Numbered from the stretch's first letter, positions 32,555-41,381 are shown. The stretch is 64,000 nucleotides of DNA from Micromonospora vinacea (GCF_015751785.1 NZ_JADOTY010000001.1:5890001-5954000); one strand, 5' to 3'. Notes: generated by a model from the sequence alone, not told the origin. Made by a program: numbers and translations.

Positions 32555-33805
32555 TCACGTTCGTCGGTGGTAGTGGTTGCGGCGAGGGACCTGTTCGGGG
32601 TCGAGCCAGGCCGGTGGCACGAATTCGGGGTGGCCGTCGCCTGCCAGTCGCACGGCCCAGTCGCTGTGGTGCAGGTGCCGGTGGTGGTGGCCGCAGAGCA
32701 GGACGGCGTTGGTGAGGCTGGTGTCGCCACCGTCGGCCCAGTGGTGGATGTGGTGGGCGTCGCACCAGCGCGGCGGTCGGTCGCAGCCCGGGAAGGCGCA
32801 TCCACCGTCCCGCAGCACCAGAGCACGTCGTAGCGGGCCGGCGATGAGACGACGTTGTCGGCCGAGGTCGAGTGGTTGGCCGGCGCCGCTGAGGACGGCG
32901 GGAAGAATGGCGGCGTCGCAGGCGAGGCGGCGCACGGCCTCGGGGCTGAGGTGCAGGCCGGTGTCGAGGGTGCCACTGCCCAGTTGCCGGCTCAGCCCGT
33001 CGTAGCTGGTGGTGACGACGATCTGGGCCGAATCACCGCCGTGCTCGGGCAACTCGCCGGTGCGCAGGGCGAGGCGGCACACGTCGCTGAGAGCGTCGTG
33101 CCGGCGTTGCCCGGGAGAGCGCTGGTCATCGGGGCCGGTTGGCGCGCTGAGGGGGTCGATGGCGGCGCGGAGCAGCCCCGCGGTCTCGGCGTCGAGGATG
33201 CCGCTGAGTCGCAGGCGACCGTCGGTCTGCTCGGAGAGGGTGAGGTGACGGTCGCGGATGGCGCGGCGGGCTTCGGCTTCCAGGGCGGCTTTGGCAGCGG
33301 CGTCGGCGATGCCGGGTGCGACGTGGTCGAGGATCCGGGTGCTGAGTTTGCGTAAGAGGGTGGGATCGAATTGCCCGGCCCACTCGACGAGCACTCCGAG
33401 GGCCTTGTCGGCGGCCTCGGGACCGGCGGCGGTCTGCACGCTGTCGACCGTGTCGGCGATGACCCGGGCCTGGTCGACGGTGATGTGGCCATCGGTCAGT
33501 GCGTGGCGTACACCAGGGTTGCCGGTGTCAAGGACCTCGGCGAGGTCGACGAGGCGGCGGGCGGCCGGGATGCTGAGGCGTAACCGTTCGCGAAGCCAGA
33601 CCGCGGTGGAGGAGGCGCCCTGCGCGGTGGCGGTGCCTCGGCCGTCAAGTTCACGGATCAGGGCCAGTTTCACCGCGGCGAGACGCTGCTCGATGCGGTG
33701 CACGGTGTCGAGCGCGGCGATCAGCTCGTCCTCGGACTGTGCCCAGGTGGCCGTTTCGGCGCAGGCCGCGATGGCATCCTCTGCCTGCGCCAACCCGTCA
33801 ACCAT
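32555..33805 (-). CDS. DUF222 / HNH endonuclease domain protein (13E12-repeat type)
   Basis: 416 residues from ATG 33805. DUF222 occupies about 30-290 (helical, LLRAAIDPLSAPTGPDD near the centre). A C-terminal HNH motif follows: GGCAFPGCDRPPRWCDAHHIHHW...TSLTNAVLLCGHHHRHLHH, giving the metal-binding His and Cys-x-x-Cys-like pairs. This matches the widespread 13E12 family, present in many copies in actinomycetes and often near mobile DNA. A transposase remnant lies next to it. The biological role is uncertain. Confidence 0.9.
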   Translation of the reverse strand: MVDGLAQAEDAIAACAETATWAQSEDELIAALDTVHRIEQRLAAVKLALIRELDGRGTATAQGASSTAVWLRERLRLSIPAARRLVDLAEVLDTGNPGVRHALTDGHITVDQARVIADTVDSVQTAAGPEAADKALGVLVEWAGQFDPTLLRKLSTRILDHVAPGIADAAAKAALEAEARRAIRDRHLTLSEQTDGRLRLSGILDAETAGLLRAAIDPLSAPTGPDDQRSPGQRRHDALSDVCRLALRTGELPEHGGDSAQIVVTTSYDGLSRQLGSGTLDTGLHLSPEAVRRLACDAAILPAVLSGAGQPLDLGRQRRLIAGPLRRALVLRDGGCAFPGCDRPPRWCDAHHIHHWADGGDTSLTNAVLLCGHHHRHLHHSDWAVRLAGDGHPEFVPPAWLDPEQVPRRNHYHRRT

Positions 33806-33932
33806 GACCCGAGACTAGAACAGGTGTACGACGCTTCTGTCATCATGATCGATCCGCGACAGGCCCGGCCCGGGCGGCAGGCCGGCCAGCAAACGGGGAC
33901 TCCGCGCCGACGGCCCCGCCGCCGTAGGCCGG

Positions 33933-34046
33933 CCGGTGGAGGGATGCCACCCGTGGCCCTTGTAGCGGGCCAACGACGGGCCCAACGGGATCAGGCATTG
34001 GCAAGACCTGGCAGACCGTCACGCCAGACGCGCATCCCTCCACCGG
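33933..34046. repeat. 15-bp inverted repeat at the transposase remnant
   Basis: CCGGTGGAGGGATGC (33933-33947) and GCATCCCTCCACCGG (34032-34046) are perfect inverted copies, 84 bases apart. The right copy lies inside the transposase remnant's coding frame. This could mark an inverted partial duplication from transposition rather than terminal repeats, since it does not flank the element. Confidence 0.4.
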
Positions 34047-34103
34047 GCCAGCCTGGTCCTCGCCGCCGCCATCATCTGGCTGCCACGACTGACAGAGAAC
34101 TAG
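33966..34103 (+). pseudogene. C-terminal remnant of an IS5-type transposase
   Basis: 45 codons remain open before TAG 34101, with an in-frame TAG at 33963 just upstream. The product contains HWQDLADRH, RRASLHRA and LVLAAAIIWLPRL, matching the conserved end of IS5-group DDE transposases (pattern W-x-x-LA-x-R ... Y/HRA-x-x-x-LAAIIIWL). The catalytic DDE part is missing, so it is inactive. It overlaps the 3' end of the convergent DinB gene by 4 bases and adjoins the DUF222-HNH gene. Confidence 0.6.
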
Positions 34104-34675
34104 CTGCTGCGTTTGCTGGCGTCGAGGGCAGCCTGCTCCACCCGCTGGCGGTGGTCCAGCCACCATGACTCGTCCACGGGGGGCAGGTTGTCGTTCTTGG
34201 GCAGCAACCCGGCAGCGCCGTCGACGAGCTCGCGCACGATGTCAGCGTGGCCGGCATGCCGTTGGGTTTCTGCGATGACGTGGACCAGGACGTGGTGCAA
34301 CGTGACCGCCGCATCGCCCCACCACGGCACGTGGCCGACCTCATCCAGCGCAAGGGCTTCGATGGTGGTGTCGGCGTGGGCGATCGCGCGACGGTACAGT
34401 CCGACGATCTCCTCGCGGGTCTCATCGGCGGTCGCCCACATGTCGGCATTGGGCTCCGCCCCGTCGCCGACGTAGGGCAGCTCCTGCTCGAACGGTCGGC
34501 CGAACACGACGCCGAAGTACAGGATCTCCATGGCCGCCGCGTGCTTCACCAGACCGAGCAAGTTGGTAGCGGTCGGGGTCAACGGACGCCGAATGTCGTA
34601 TTCGCCGAGCCCGTCGAGCTTCCACAGCAGCGACTCGCGGCCGCCCTTCAGGTAACTGCGCAGGTCCGCCTTCAT
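34100..34675 (-). CDS. DinB/DUF664-family protein
   Basis: 191 residues from ATG 34675. Four-helix DinB fold with the usual three metal-binding histidines suggested by GLVKHAAAMEILYF, LHHVLVHVIAETQRHAGHADI. Members are probable metal-dependent thiol (mycothiol/bacillithiol) transferases. It is convergent with the transposase remnant and co-directional with the IclR gene 72 bases upstream of it; no partner suggests a substrate. Confidence 0.88.
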   Translation of the reverse strand: MKADLRSYLKGGRESLLWKLDGLGEYDIRRPLTPTATNLLGLVKHAAAMEILYFGVVFGRPFEQELPYVGDGAEPNADMWATADETREEIVGLYRRAIAHADTTIEALALDEVGHVPWWGDAAVTLHHVLVHVIAETQRHAGHADIVRELVDGAAGLLPKNDNLPPVDESWWLDHRQRVEQAALDASKRSS

Positions 34676-34747
34676 CGCGGCACTATGGCATCCGATCTGG
34701 TGTCGGCGCTGCTCCGGACGATCGACGAAGCTCGTGATCGGTAGGAC

Positions 34748-35551
34748 CTACGCCGTGATTACCGGCACGGCGGCGGTGAGTGCCCAGTCGTGACCGATGT
34801 CGGCGGCCGCGCGCAACAACTTCGGAAGGTGCTCCTCGCGCAGGGTCTCCAGCGAGGTCTCGGCGGCGTGCACTGTGACGTTGATGGCGGCGACGACCCG
34901 ACCGTCGCCGTCGCGTACGCCGGTGGCGACGGACCGGATTCCCGGTGCCAGGTCCTGGTCGGCGAGCGCCCAGCCCTTGGCCCGGACCTCGCGCAGCACA
35001 GCGTCGAGGTCGCCCGGTGCGGGCTGCCAGCGCGGCGTGATGCCGGAGCGGCTGGGCTCGGCGAGGACGGTCGCCAGAGTGTCCGGTGGGAGGGCCGCGA
35101 GCAGCACCTTGCCCATCGACGTCGCGGGTGCCGGGAAGCGGGTGCCGATGGTGACGCCCAGGGTGACGATCTTGGGGACGGCCACCCGGGCGACGTAGAC
35201 GATGTCGCTGCCGTCGAGCTGGGCCATCGAGGTCGACTCGTTGGTCTGCGCGACGAGCTTCTCCATGTGCGGCCGGGCCACGTCCCACATGTTCAGCGCG
35301 TTGACGTACGCCATCCCCAGCTCCAGGACGCGCGGGGTGAGGGTGTGGCCGCGGCCCACGGCGCGGACGTAGCCCAGCGATTCGAGCGTGATGAGGATGC
35401 GCCGGACGGTGGGGCGGGCCAGGCCGGTGGCGGCGGCGAGCTCGCTGAGCGTCATCGAGGGGCAGGCGGGACGGAAGGAGCGCAGGACGTCGAGGCCACG
35501 GGCGAGAGCCTCGATGAAGTCGGGCCCGGCGCCCCTTCCGTTGTCACTCAT
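34748..35551 (-). CDS. IclR-family regulator of the adjacent catabolic locus
   Basis: 267 residues from ATG 35551. It follows the amidohydrolase stop by 4 bases. The N-terminal winged helix (ALARGLDVLRSF, MTLSELAAATGLARPTVRRILITLESLGYVRA) is followed by an IclR effector domain at about 85-255 (ESTSMAQLDGSDIVYVARV, TSMGKVLLAALPPDTL, VAAINVTVHAAETSLETLREEHLP). It is of the PcaR/PcaU type that controls aromatic-acid breakdown. Candidate operators TGTCCGC-N-G... lie in the divergent promoter at 36993-37190. Confidence 0.92.
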   Translation of the reverse strand: MSDNGRGAGPDFIEALARGLDVLRSFRPACPSMTLSELAAATGLARPTVRRILITLESLGYVRAVGRGHTLTPRVLELGMAYVNALNMWDVARPHMEKLVAQTNESTSMAQLDGSDIVYVARVAVPKIVTLGVTIGTRFPAPATSMGKVLLAALPPDTLATVLAEPSRSGITPRWQPAPGDLDAVLREVRAKGWALADQDLAPGIRSVATGVRDGDGRVVAAINVTVHAAETSLETLREEHLPKLLRAAADIGHDWALTAAVPVITA

Positions 35552-35555
35552 GTCC

Positions 35556-36992
35556 TTAATGCTTCCATTGCGCCGACCCGGCGTCCCACTCGGTGTACTG
35601 GTACGGGTTCTCCAGGATCGCGGTCTCGGGGACGTCCGGGTTCATGCCCCGCTGCCACGCCTCCTCCCCCATCGTCTCGCGCAGGTGGTCGATGGTCGCG
35701 GCCACCCTGGCCCGGGCGGCGGCGAGGTCGACGCCGACGAGTCGGCCGTCCCGCTTCACGACCCGGCCATCCACCAGCACCGTGTGCACGTCGGCACGCT
35801 GGGCCTGGAAGACGACGTGACCGTGCGGGTGCAGGATCGGGAACATCGCCGGCGAGGCGTCGTTCTTGATCAGGACGATGTCGGCCTGCCGGCCGGGGGT
35901 GAGCGCGCCGATGGTGGCGTCCATGCCGAGCGCGCGGGCGCCGCCTCGGGTGGCCCACTCGACGACCTGCTCGGCGCGCAGGTGGCAGTGGGTGATGGTC
36001 TCCTGCTTGGCGTGCGCCTCCAGGTGCTCCCGGGAGCGGTCGGCGCCGAGCGTGCTCCGCATCGCGGAGAAGAGGTCGCCGCTCCACCACACGCTGGTGT
36101 CCATCGACAGTGACACCGGGATGTCGTGGTGGCGCAACTGCCAGGTGGGTGGGTAACCCTGGCCGGCGCTCTGCTCACTCTCGGTCGAGACGGAGACCGA
36201 GCCGCCGGTCGCGGCGATCCGGTTGTACGAGTCCTGGGTGAGCGTCGCCGCGTGCACGTACACGGTCGACGGGGTCATGAACCCGTTTTCGTGCATCAGC
36301 CGGATGCCGTCGTCGTTGGTGGCTCCCCACACGCCCGCGTGGGTGGTCACCGCGACGCCCAGCTCCCGGGCCACCTCGAACGCGGCCCGCTCCGGGAAGG
36401 CGGGGTCGCCGGTGACGTCGAACGCCAACTGGAAGCCTGCCAGCTTGCCCCCGTCGAGGCGGCGGCGGTGGAAGTCGCGGAACTCCGGCGAGGTGGCCCA
36501 CTCCCAGGGCCCCTGCTGGATGTTGCCGTAGGCGAGCACGAACCGACCGTCGATCGCCTCCAGGGCGTCCACGGCGGCGTCGGCGTGCTCGGGTGTCTGC
36601 AACCCGTGCGACCAGTCGACGGTGGTGGTGACGCCGGCGTCGATCGCCTCGATCGCGCCGAGCAGGTTGCCGGCGTAGACGTCCTCGGGCCGAAACAGCT
36701 TGCCCGACTCGAGGTAGTACCAGACGAAGTACTGGGTCAGGGTCCAGTCGGCGCCGTACCCGCGCATCGCGGTCTGCCACAGGTGCCGGTGGGTGTCGAC
36801 CATGCCGGGCATGAGGATGCCGTCGGTGGCGTCGATCTCCAGGGCGTCGTCGGGTGCGGTGAGGCCGACGCCGACCTGCGCGATCCGGCCGCCGACGACC
36901 AGCACGTCGGCGCCGGGCAGCACCGTGTGCGCGTCGTCCATGGTGAGAACCAGGCCGTTACGGAAGACCACCGGCCGGTCGGTTGCGCTCAT
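35556..36992 (-). CDS. Amidohydrolase / aminohydrolase (AtzB-SsnA-like)
   Basis: 478 residues; ATG 36992 with AAAGGA about 11 bases upstream. The metal-dependent TIM-barrel amidohydrolase pattern is complete: MVDTHRHLWQT (His-x-His), GVTTTVDWSH, THAGVW (His), YVHAATLTQDSYNRIAATGGSVS (His) and LSMDTSVWWSGD (Asp). It resembles aminohydrolases of deaminating type (hydroxyatrazine, 8-oxoguanine, S-adenosylhomocysteine and cytosine deaminases). It is transcribed with IclR and divergent from the ring-cleavage genes. It may release ammonia from, or hydrolyse, the pathway's starting compound. Confidence 0.88.
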   Translation of the reverse strand: MSATDRPVVFRNGLVLTMDDAHTVLPGADVLVVGGRIAQVGVGLTAPDDALEIDATDGILMPGMVDTHRHLWQTAMRGYGADWTLTQYFVWYYLESGKLFRPEDVYAGNLLGAIEAIDAGVTTTVDWSHGLQTPEHADAAVDALEAIDGRFVLAYGNIQQGPWEWATSPEFRDFHRRRLDGGKLAGFQLAFDVTGDPAFPERAAFEVARELGVAVTTHAGVWGATNDDGIRLMHENGFMTPSTVYVHAATLTQDSYNRIAATGGSVSVSTESEQSAGQGYPPTWQLRHHDIPVSLSMDTSVWWSGDLFSAMRSTLGADRSREHLEAHAKQETITHCHLRAEQVVEWATRGGARALGMDATIGALTPGRQADIVLIKNDASPAMFPILHPHGHVVFQAQRADVHTVLVDGRVVKRDGRLVGVDLAAARARVAATIDHLRETMGEEAWQRGMNPDVPETAILENPYQYTEWDAGSAQWKH

Positions 36993-37034
36993 TCGCCACC
37001 CATTCCTTTCGGAGTACGAGGGGAATCCGGACCG

Positions 37035-37185
37035 TTGTCCGCTGTGCGGCCAGCCCGAGTGGCGCAAGTGTGGTCCCGGTCACCATTGGTGTCAAGAGTG
37101 TGGTTCCACGCGACAAACGCACCGTTGACACGCGTGGTGAGGTATCGCAAGCTGTCCCGGCGGACAGGTGTCCGCAGAACGGGCG
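37035..37185. promoter_or_regulatory. Divergent control region of the catabolic locus, IclR-site candidates
   Basis: TTGTCCGCTGTGCGGCC (37035-37051) and GGTGTCCGCAGAACGGGC (37168-37185) share TGTCCGC-x-G-x-x-CGG. CTGTCC-CGGC-GGACAG (37152-37167) is a 6-bp inverted repeat next to the second copy. The region 36993-37190 separates the amidohydrolase-IclR unit from the CoA-transferase operon, so an IclR regulator could act on both sides. Confidence 0.5.
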
Positions 37186-37190
37186 GAAAC

Positions 37191-38327
37191 ATGGTGCAGC
37201 ATTCGACAGGCCCACTGGCCGGCCTGCTCGTCGCGGACTTCTCCCGGATCCTCGCCGGGCCGTACGCGACGATGCTCCTGGCCGACCTGGGCGCCCAGGT
37301 GATCAAAGTGGAGAGCCCCGGGGGCGACGACACCCGCACCTGGATGCCGCCCACCCGCGACGGGGTCTCCACGTACTACCTCGGCATCAACCGCAACAAG
37401 CGGTCCGTCGCCCTGGATCTCAAGAAACCCGACGACCTGGCCGCCGCGCAGGAGTTGGCCCGCCGCGCCGACGTGCTGATCGAAAACTTCCGGCCCGGTG
37501 GCCTCGCCCGGTTCGGCCTCGACTACGACACCGTCACCGCGCACAACGACAAGATCGTGTACGCGAGCATCAGCGGCTTCGGCACCGGCGCCGGTAGGGA
37601 CTTCCCCGGCTACGACCTCATGGTGCAGGCAATCTCGGGCCTGATGAGCCTCACCGGCGACCCGGACGGCTCGCCGTACCGGGCCGGGATCTCCGTCTTC
37701 GACGTGATGGCCGGGCTGCACGCGAGCATCGGCATCCTCGCCGCGTTGCACCACCGTGGCGAGACCGGACGAGGTCAGCACGTCGAGGTCAACCTGCTCA
37801 GCTCCGCCCTGTCCGGGTTGGTCAACCACTCCAGCGGCTACGTCGCCGGCGGCACCGTCCCGTTCCGGATGGGCAACGCGCACCCCAGCCTCTTCCCGTA
37901 CGAGCCACTGCCCACCGCCGACGGCGAGCTGATCGTCATCGCCGGCAACGACGGGCAGTTCCGCAAGCTCTGCCAGGTGCTCGACCTGCCCGACCTGCCG
38001 GACGATCCGCGTTTCGGCCGCAACCAGGACCGCACGGCCAACCGCGAGCAGTTGCGGCCCCTGCTGGTCGAACGGCTCGCCAAGCGGACCACTGACGAGT
38101 GGTTCCGGGACCTGCTCGCCGCCGGCGTCCCCTGCGCGCCGATCAACACCATCGACGGTGGTGTGGCGCTCGCCGAGGAACTGGGGCTCGACCCGGTCGT
38201 CACCGTCGGCGACGTGCCCGGCGTCCGCAACCCCATCACCTTCTCCGACACCCCGGCCCGGTACGAGCTGCCGCCGCCGGGGCTCGACGAACACGGCGAG
38301 GAGATCCGCGCGTGGCTGAAGAACTGA
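37191..38327 (+). CDS. CaiB/BaiF-type CoA-transferase (class III)
   Basis: 378 residues from ATG 37191 (GGGCGGAAAC upstream). Family marks: GLLVADFSRILAGPYATMLLADLGAQVIKVE, LGINRNKRSVALDL, VLIENFRPGGLARFGLDYD, the catalytic Asp in FPGYDLMVQAISGLMSLTG and VGDVPGVRNPITFSDTP. It moves CoA between carboxylic acids through an aspartyl-CoA intermediate. It is the first gene of the plus-strand operon and overlaps the citryl-CoA-lyase-like gene by 16 bases. It therefore probably activates a ring-cleavage-derived acid for thiol-dependent C-C cleavage. Confidence 0.92.
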   Translation: MVQHSTGPLAGLLVADFSRILAGPYATMLLADLGAQVIKVESPGGDDTRTWMPPTRDGVSTYYLGINRNKRSVALDLKKPDDLAAAQELARRADVLIENFRPGGLARFGLDYDTVTAHNDKIVYASISGFGTGAGRDFPGYDLMVQAISGLMSLTGDPDGSPYRAGISVFDVMAGLHASIGILAALHHRGETGRGQHVEVNLLSSALSGLVNHSSGYVAGGTVPFRMGNAHPSLFPYEPLPTADGELIVIAGNDGQFRKLCQVLDLPDLPDDPRFGRNQDRTANREQLRPLLVERLAKRTTDEWFRDLLAAGVPCAPINTIDGGVALAEELGLDPVVTVGDVPGVRNPITFSDTPARYELPPPGLDEHGEEIRAWLKN

Positions 38328-39082
38328 GCTTCCCCACCGGAATCGGCACCTCCGACCCGACCACCATCTCCCTGCTCGGGCAGGACCTGGCCGCCGACCT
38401 GATGGGCACCGTGGGCTTCGGCGAGCTGGCGTACTGGCTGGTCGCCCGCCGGCGCCCCACCCCGGGTGAGGTACGGGTCTTCGAGGCGGTGCTGGTGGCC
38501 CTCGCCGACCACGGCTTCACCCCGACGGCGATCGCCGCCCGGCTGACGTACCTGTCCGCGCCCGAGTCGTTGCAGGGCGCGCTCGCAGCCGGCCTGCTCG
38601 GCGGCGGCTCCCGCTTCCTCGGCGTCACCGAGGACTGTGGACGCTTCCTCGCCGACACGCTCGCCCAGGTCGGCGAGGTGACCGACTACGACGCGGTGGC
38701 ACTTGAGGCGGTCACCCGGGCCAAGCAGGAGCGTCGGCTGGTCCCCGGGCTCGGGCACCCGGTGCACAAGGAGCAGGACCCGCGCACCCCCGTGTTGATC
38801 AGGATCGCCACCGAGGAGGGTCTGCGCGGCCCGCACCTGCGGCTGTTCGAGGCGATCGGACGTGTGCACCCGCAGGTGCTCGGCCGCACCCTGCCGCTCA
38901 ACGGCGCCGGAGTCTGCGGCGCGGCCCTCGCCGACCTCGGGCTCCCGGTCGAGATGCTGCGCGGGTTCGCTCTGCTGGCCCGCGCGGCGGGGCTGCTCGG
39001 GCACCTCGCCGAGGAGCGACGACGACCGCTCGGCATGGACATCTACCGCACCGTCGACCGCAACGCCGTCTACGAACCCTGA
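38312..39082 (+). CDS. Citryl-CoA lyase-like (citrate-synthase superfamily) enzyme
   Basis: 256 residues from GTG 38312 with GAGGAG 7-8 bases upstream, inside the end of the CoA-transferase gene. It is a short citrate-synthase-fold protein: SAPESLQGALAAGLLGGGSRFLG, GLGHPVHKEQDPRT (His and Asp of the active site), GRTLPLNGAGVCGAALADLGLP and LLGHLAEERRRPLGMDIY. Such short forms, lacking the full synthase large domain, are annotated as citryl-CoA or related lyases and run the retro-Claisen direction. In this operon it should cut a CoA thioester of a tertiary hydroxy acid to acetyl-CoA and a 2-oxo acid. Confidence 0.85.
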   Translation: MAEELSFPTGIGTSDPTTISLLGQDLAADLMGTVGFGELAYWLVARRRPTPGEVRVFEAVLVALADHGFTPTAIAARLTYLSAPESLQGALAAGLLGGGSRFLGVTEDCGRFLADTLAQVGEVTDYDAVALEAVTRAKQERRLVPGLGHPVHKEQDPRTPVLIRIATEEGLRGPHLRLFEAIGRVHPQVLGRTLPLNGAGVCGAALADLGLPVEMLRGFALLARAAGLLGHLAEERRRPLGMDIYRTVDRNAVYEP

Positions 39083-39112
39083 CCCCCTCTTGCACCCCCG
39101 AAAGGAGTGGGA

Positions 39113-39976
39113 ATGGCCTCCATCGTCGCGGTCATCGCCTCCACCCACCACCCCTTCTACTACCGGGCCAGCACGGCCACCGGCGAGGATCGACCACCGT
39201 TCGCCGACGAGTGGACCCGCAAGATCCTGGCGTTCCGGGAGACGTTGACCCGGGCCCGACCCGACGTGCTGGTGATGGTCGGCTCCGACCACTTCCACCA
39301 GCTCTGGCTGGACAACATGCCGCAGTTCCTGGTCGGCAAGGCGCCCCACTACGACGCCAACTGGTACAACGAGGAACGCGAGTTCGGGCTGCCCCGGATG
39401 CTGCTCACAGGCCAGGAGGACCTGTCCGGCCACATCCTGCGGGCCGGGCTCGACGCCGGGTTCGACCTCGCGTTCAGCAACGAGCTGCGCATCGACCACA
39501 GCATCACCTGCCCGATCATCACGCTGCGGCCCGAGGCCGACCTGCCGATCGTGCCGATCTACACCAACATCTTCGCGCCGCCGCTGCCGCAGCCGAAGCG
39601 CTTCGTCCAGCTCGGCCAGAGCATCCGCGACATCGTCGAGTCGTGGCCGTCGCACCTGCGGGTGGCCGTCATCGGCACCGGCCACCTCTCGCTGGAGCTG
39701 GGCGGCCCCCGGCAGTTCGGCCCGCACGGCCCGGACCCGGAGTTCGACCAGCGGGCCGTCGAGTGGATCGCCAACGGCGACCTGGACGAGTGCCTGCGCG
39801 AGGTCACCCTGGACAGCCTGCACTCACCGGGCAACGCCACCCACGGCTTCATGGACTTCATGCTGATGATGGGTGTGGCCGGTGCCGGCGTGAAGGCCGA
39901 CTACGTCGACACCCTCGATCTGTTCCACACCATGGAGGCGTACTTCACCTGGTACCCGAACGGAGCGCCGTCGTGA
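39113..39976 (+). CDS. Class III extradiol dioxygenase catalytic subunit (LigB-type)
   Basis: 287 residues; ATG 39113 with AAAGGAG. The LigB signature STHHPF puts His12 where LigB has its first Fe(II) ligand, and VGSDHFHQLW (His60/His62) gives the second; GTGHLSLELGG holds the catalytic-base-type His. The length agrees with protocatechuate 4,5-dioxygenase beta subunits. It would open a catechol-, protocatechuate- or gallate-like ring next to the diol with O2. The small LigA-type gene follows with a GTGA overlap, so the two form an alpha-beta enzyme. Confidence 0.88.
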   Translation: MASIVAVIASTHHPFYYRASTATGEDRPPFADEWTRKILAFRETLTRARPDVLVMVGSDHFHQLWLDNMPQFLVGKAPHYDANWYNEEREFGLPRMLLTGQEDLSGHILRAGLDAGFDLAFSNELRIDHSITCPIITLRPEADLPIVPIYTNIFAPPLPQPKRFVQLGQSIRDIVESWPSHLRVAVIGTGHLSLELGGPRQFGPHGPDPEFDQRAVEWIANGDLDECLREVTLDSLHSPGNATHGFMDFMLMMGVAGAGVKADYVDTLDLFHTMEAYFTWYPNGAPS

Positions 39977-40335
39977 GCAAGTACCTGCTGAACAAGTTCC
40001 TCTTCATGGTCGACCGGGACCCGGAGCTGGTCGAGCGCTACCGCAGCGAGCCACGCGAGCTGGTCGCCTGGTGGGAGGCCGAGTGCGCCAACACGGTGCT
40101 GAACTGCCACACCGGCGAGGCGAGCACCTGGCTGCGCTTCGACGACGTGGAGCGCGAGGCGTTGGCCACCCACGACCACGTGAAGCTCTTCGAGTTGGGC
40201 GCGCACCCGTTCCTCACCCTGACCCTCTTCATCGCCCTCTTCGAGCGGGACAACACCGAACCGCTGGAATACCAGAAGTCCTTTGGCGCGCGGCTGGCCC
40301 ACTTCTCGATGCCCTACCCGGACATCGCGACGTGA
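39973..40335 (+). CDS. LigA-type small subunit of extradiol dioxygenase
   Basis: 120 residues from GTG 39973, which overlaps the LigB stop (GTGA). YLLNKFLFMVDRDPELVERYRSEP at the N-terminus and VEREALATHDHVKLFELGAHPFL are the LigA helical pattern that caps the LigB active site. A separate LigA next to LigB points to a protocatechuate/gallate-like dicarboxylic or hydroxylated substrate rather than a simple catechol. Confidence 0.85.
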   Translation: MSKYLLNKFLFMVDRDPELVERYRSEPRELVAWWEAECANTVLNCHTGEASTWLRFDDVEREALATHDHVKLFELGAHPFLTLTLFIALFERDNTEPLEYQKSFGARLAHFSMPYPDIAT

Positions 40336-41297
40336 TCCGCGCGGCAGTGCTCACCGCCTGCGGCACCGCACCGACGATCGCCGAGCGGCCGGCGCCCGTG
40401 CCGGTCGACGGTGCGGTGTCGATCACCGTCGAGGCCGTGCCGATCACCCCGCTGGACGTGCTCTGCGCCAGCGGCACCAGCTACTTCGGACCGCCGAGCA
40501 CCCCGTACGTGCCGGGTGTGCAGGGGGTCGGTCGGCTCGCCGACGGCACCGCGGTCTGGTTCGGCACGTCGGCCGGGATGCGCTCCGGTGTCGACGGCAG
40601 CATGGCGACGACGGTCACCGTGCCGACCGTCGACGTGGTGACGCTGCCGGCCGGCGTACCGCTGACAGTGCTCGCGGCCCTCGGCCTCTCCGCGGTCGCC
40701 GCGCACGCGGCGCTGACCCACGCCGGCGGCCTGGCGGCTGGCGACCAGGTCATCGTGCTCGGCGCCGGGGGTGTGGTCGGGCAGGCCGCCGTTCAACTCG
40801 CCCTGCTCGGCGGCGCCCGCCGCGTCATCGCCGTGGCCCGGTCGGCCGCGGCACGGGCCCGCGCCGAGGAGCTCGGCGCCGCCGTCGCCGTCCCGTTGCT
40901 CCCCGACGACGATGTCGCGTCGATGGCCGACCGGCTGCGCCACGCCGCCGACGGGCCGGTCGACCTCGTCCTCGACCCGGTCTTCGGTGTCCCGGCCGCG
41001 GCGGCGCTGCGGGTGCTGCGCCCGGGTGGGCGGCTGGTCAACCTGGGCAGCGCGGCCGGCGCGACAGCGCCCATCGAGTCCGCCGTGCTGCGCAGCGGCG
41101 CACTGCGGATGATCGGCTACACCAACAACGGGTTGTCGACAGCCGAGCGGGCCGCGGCGCTGACAGTGGTAGCCGGCCACGCGGCGGCCGGCCGGCTCAC
41201 CGTCGACCACGAGATCGTGCCGTTCGACGCCATAGCGGACGCCTGGGCCCGGCAGGACGGCGGCAGCACCGCCGGCCGGATCGTCCTCGCGCTCTGA
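40332..41297 (+). CDS. Zinc-binding/quinone-oxidoreductase-type medium-chain dehydrogenase
   Basis: 321 residues from GTG 40332, overlapping the LigA stop. GroES-like N-terminal domain (ITPLDVLCASGTSYFG, YVPGVQGVGRLADG) and a Rossmann domain with VLGAGGVVGQAAVQLALLGGARRVIAVAR and VDLVLDPVFG. The zinc ligands are not evident, which fits the quinone-oxidoreductase branch. It would use NAD(P)H on an unsaturated or keto intermediate of the same pathway. It is followed after 84 bases by the aldehyde dehydrogenase. Confidence 0.88.
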   Translation: MIRAAVLTACGTAPTIAERPAPVPVDGAVSITVEAVPITPLDVLCASGTSYFGPPSTPYVPGVQGVGRLADGTAVWFGTSAGMRSGVDGSMATTVTVPTVDVVTLPAGVPLTVLAALGLSAVAAHAALTHAGGLAAGDQVIVLGAGGVVGQAAVQLALLGGARRVIAVARSAAARARAEELGAAVAVPLLPDDDVASMADRLRHAADGPVDLVLDPVFGVPAAAALRVLRPGGRLVNLGSAAGATAPIESAVLRSGALRMIGYTNNGLSTAERAAALTVVAGHAAAGRLTVDHEIVPFDAIADAWARQDGGSTAGRIVLAL

Positions 41298-41323
41298 GGG
41301 GGCCGGGCCCCAGCCAGGGATCG

Positions 41324-41360
41324 CGGAACCCTGGATAAACCGCACCTGGTTGGGGTTCCG
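41324..41360. promoter_or_regulatory. Inverted repeat ahead of the aldehyde dehydrogenase gene
   Basis: CGGAACCC (41324-41331) and GGGTTCCG (41353-41360) form 8-bp arms with a 21-base loop, 21 bases before the aldehyde dehydrogenase start. It may be an operator or a processing stem; it is not followed by a terminator-like tract. Confidence 0.4.
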
Positions 41361-41381
41361 GCACGGTGTGACGGTCGGTGC

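Noticed and set aside
36126..37190. Long N-terminal extension of the CoA-transferase frame
   Set aside because: The extension is antisense to the amidohydrolase gene; the family starts at the GLLVADFSRILAG segment just after ATG 37191.
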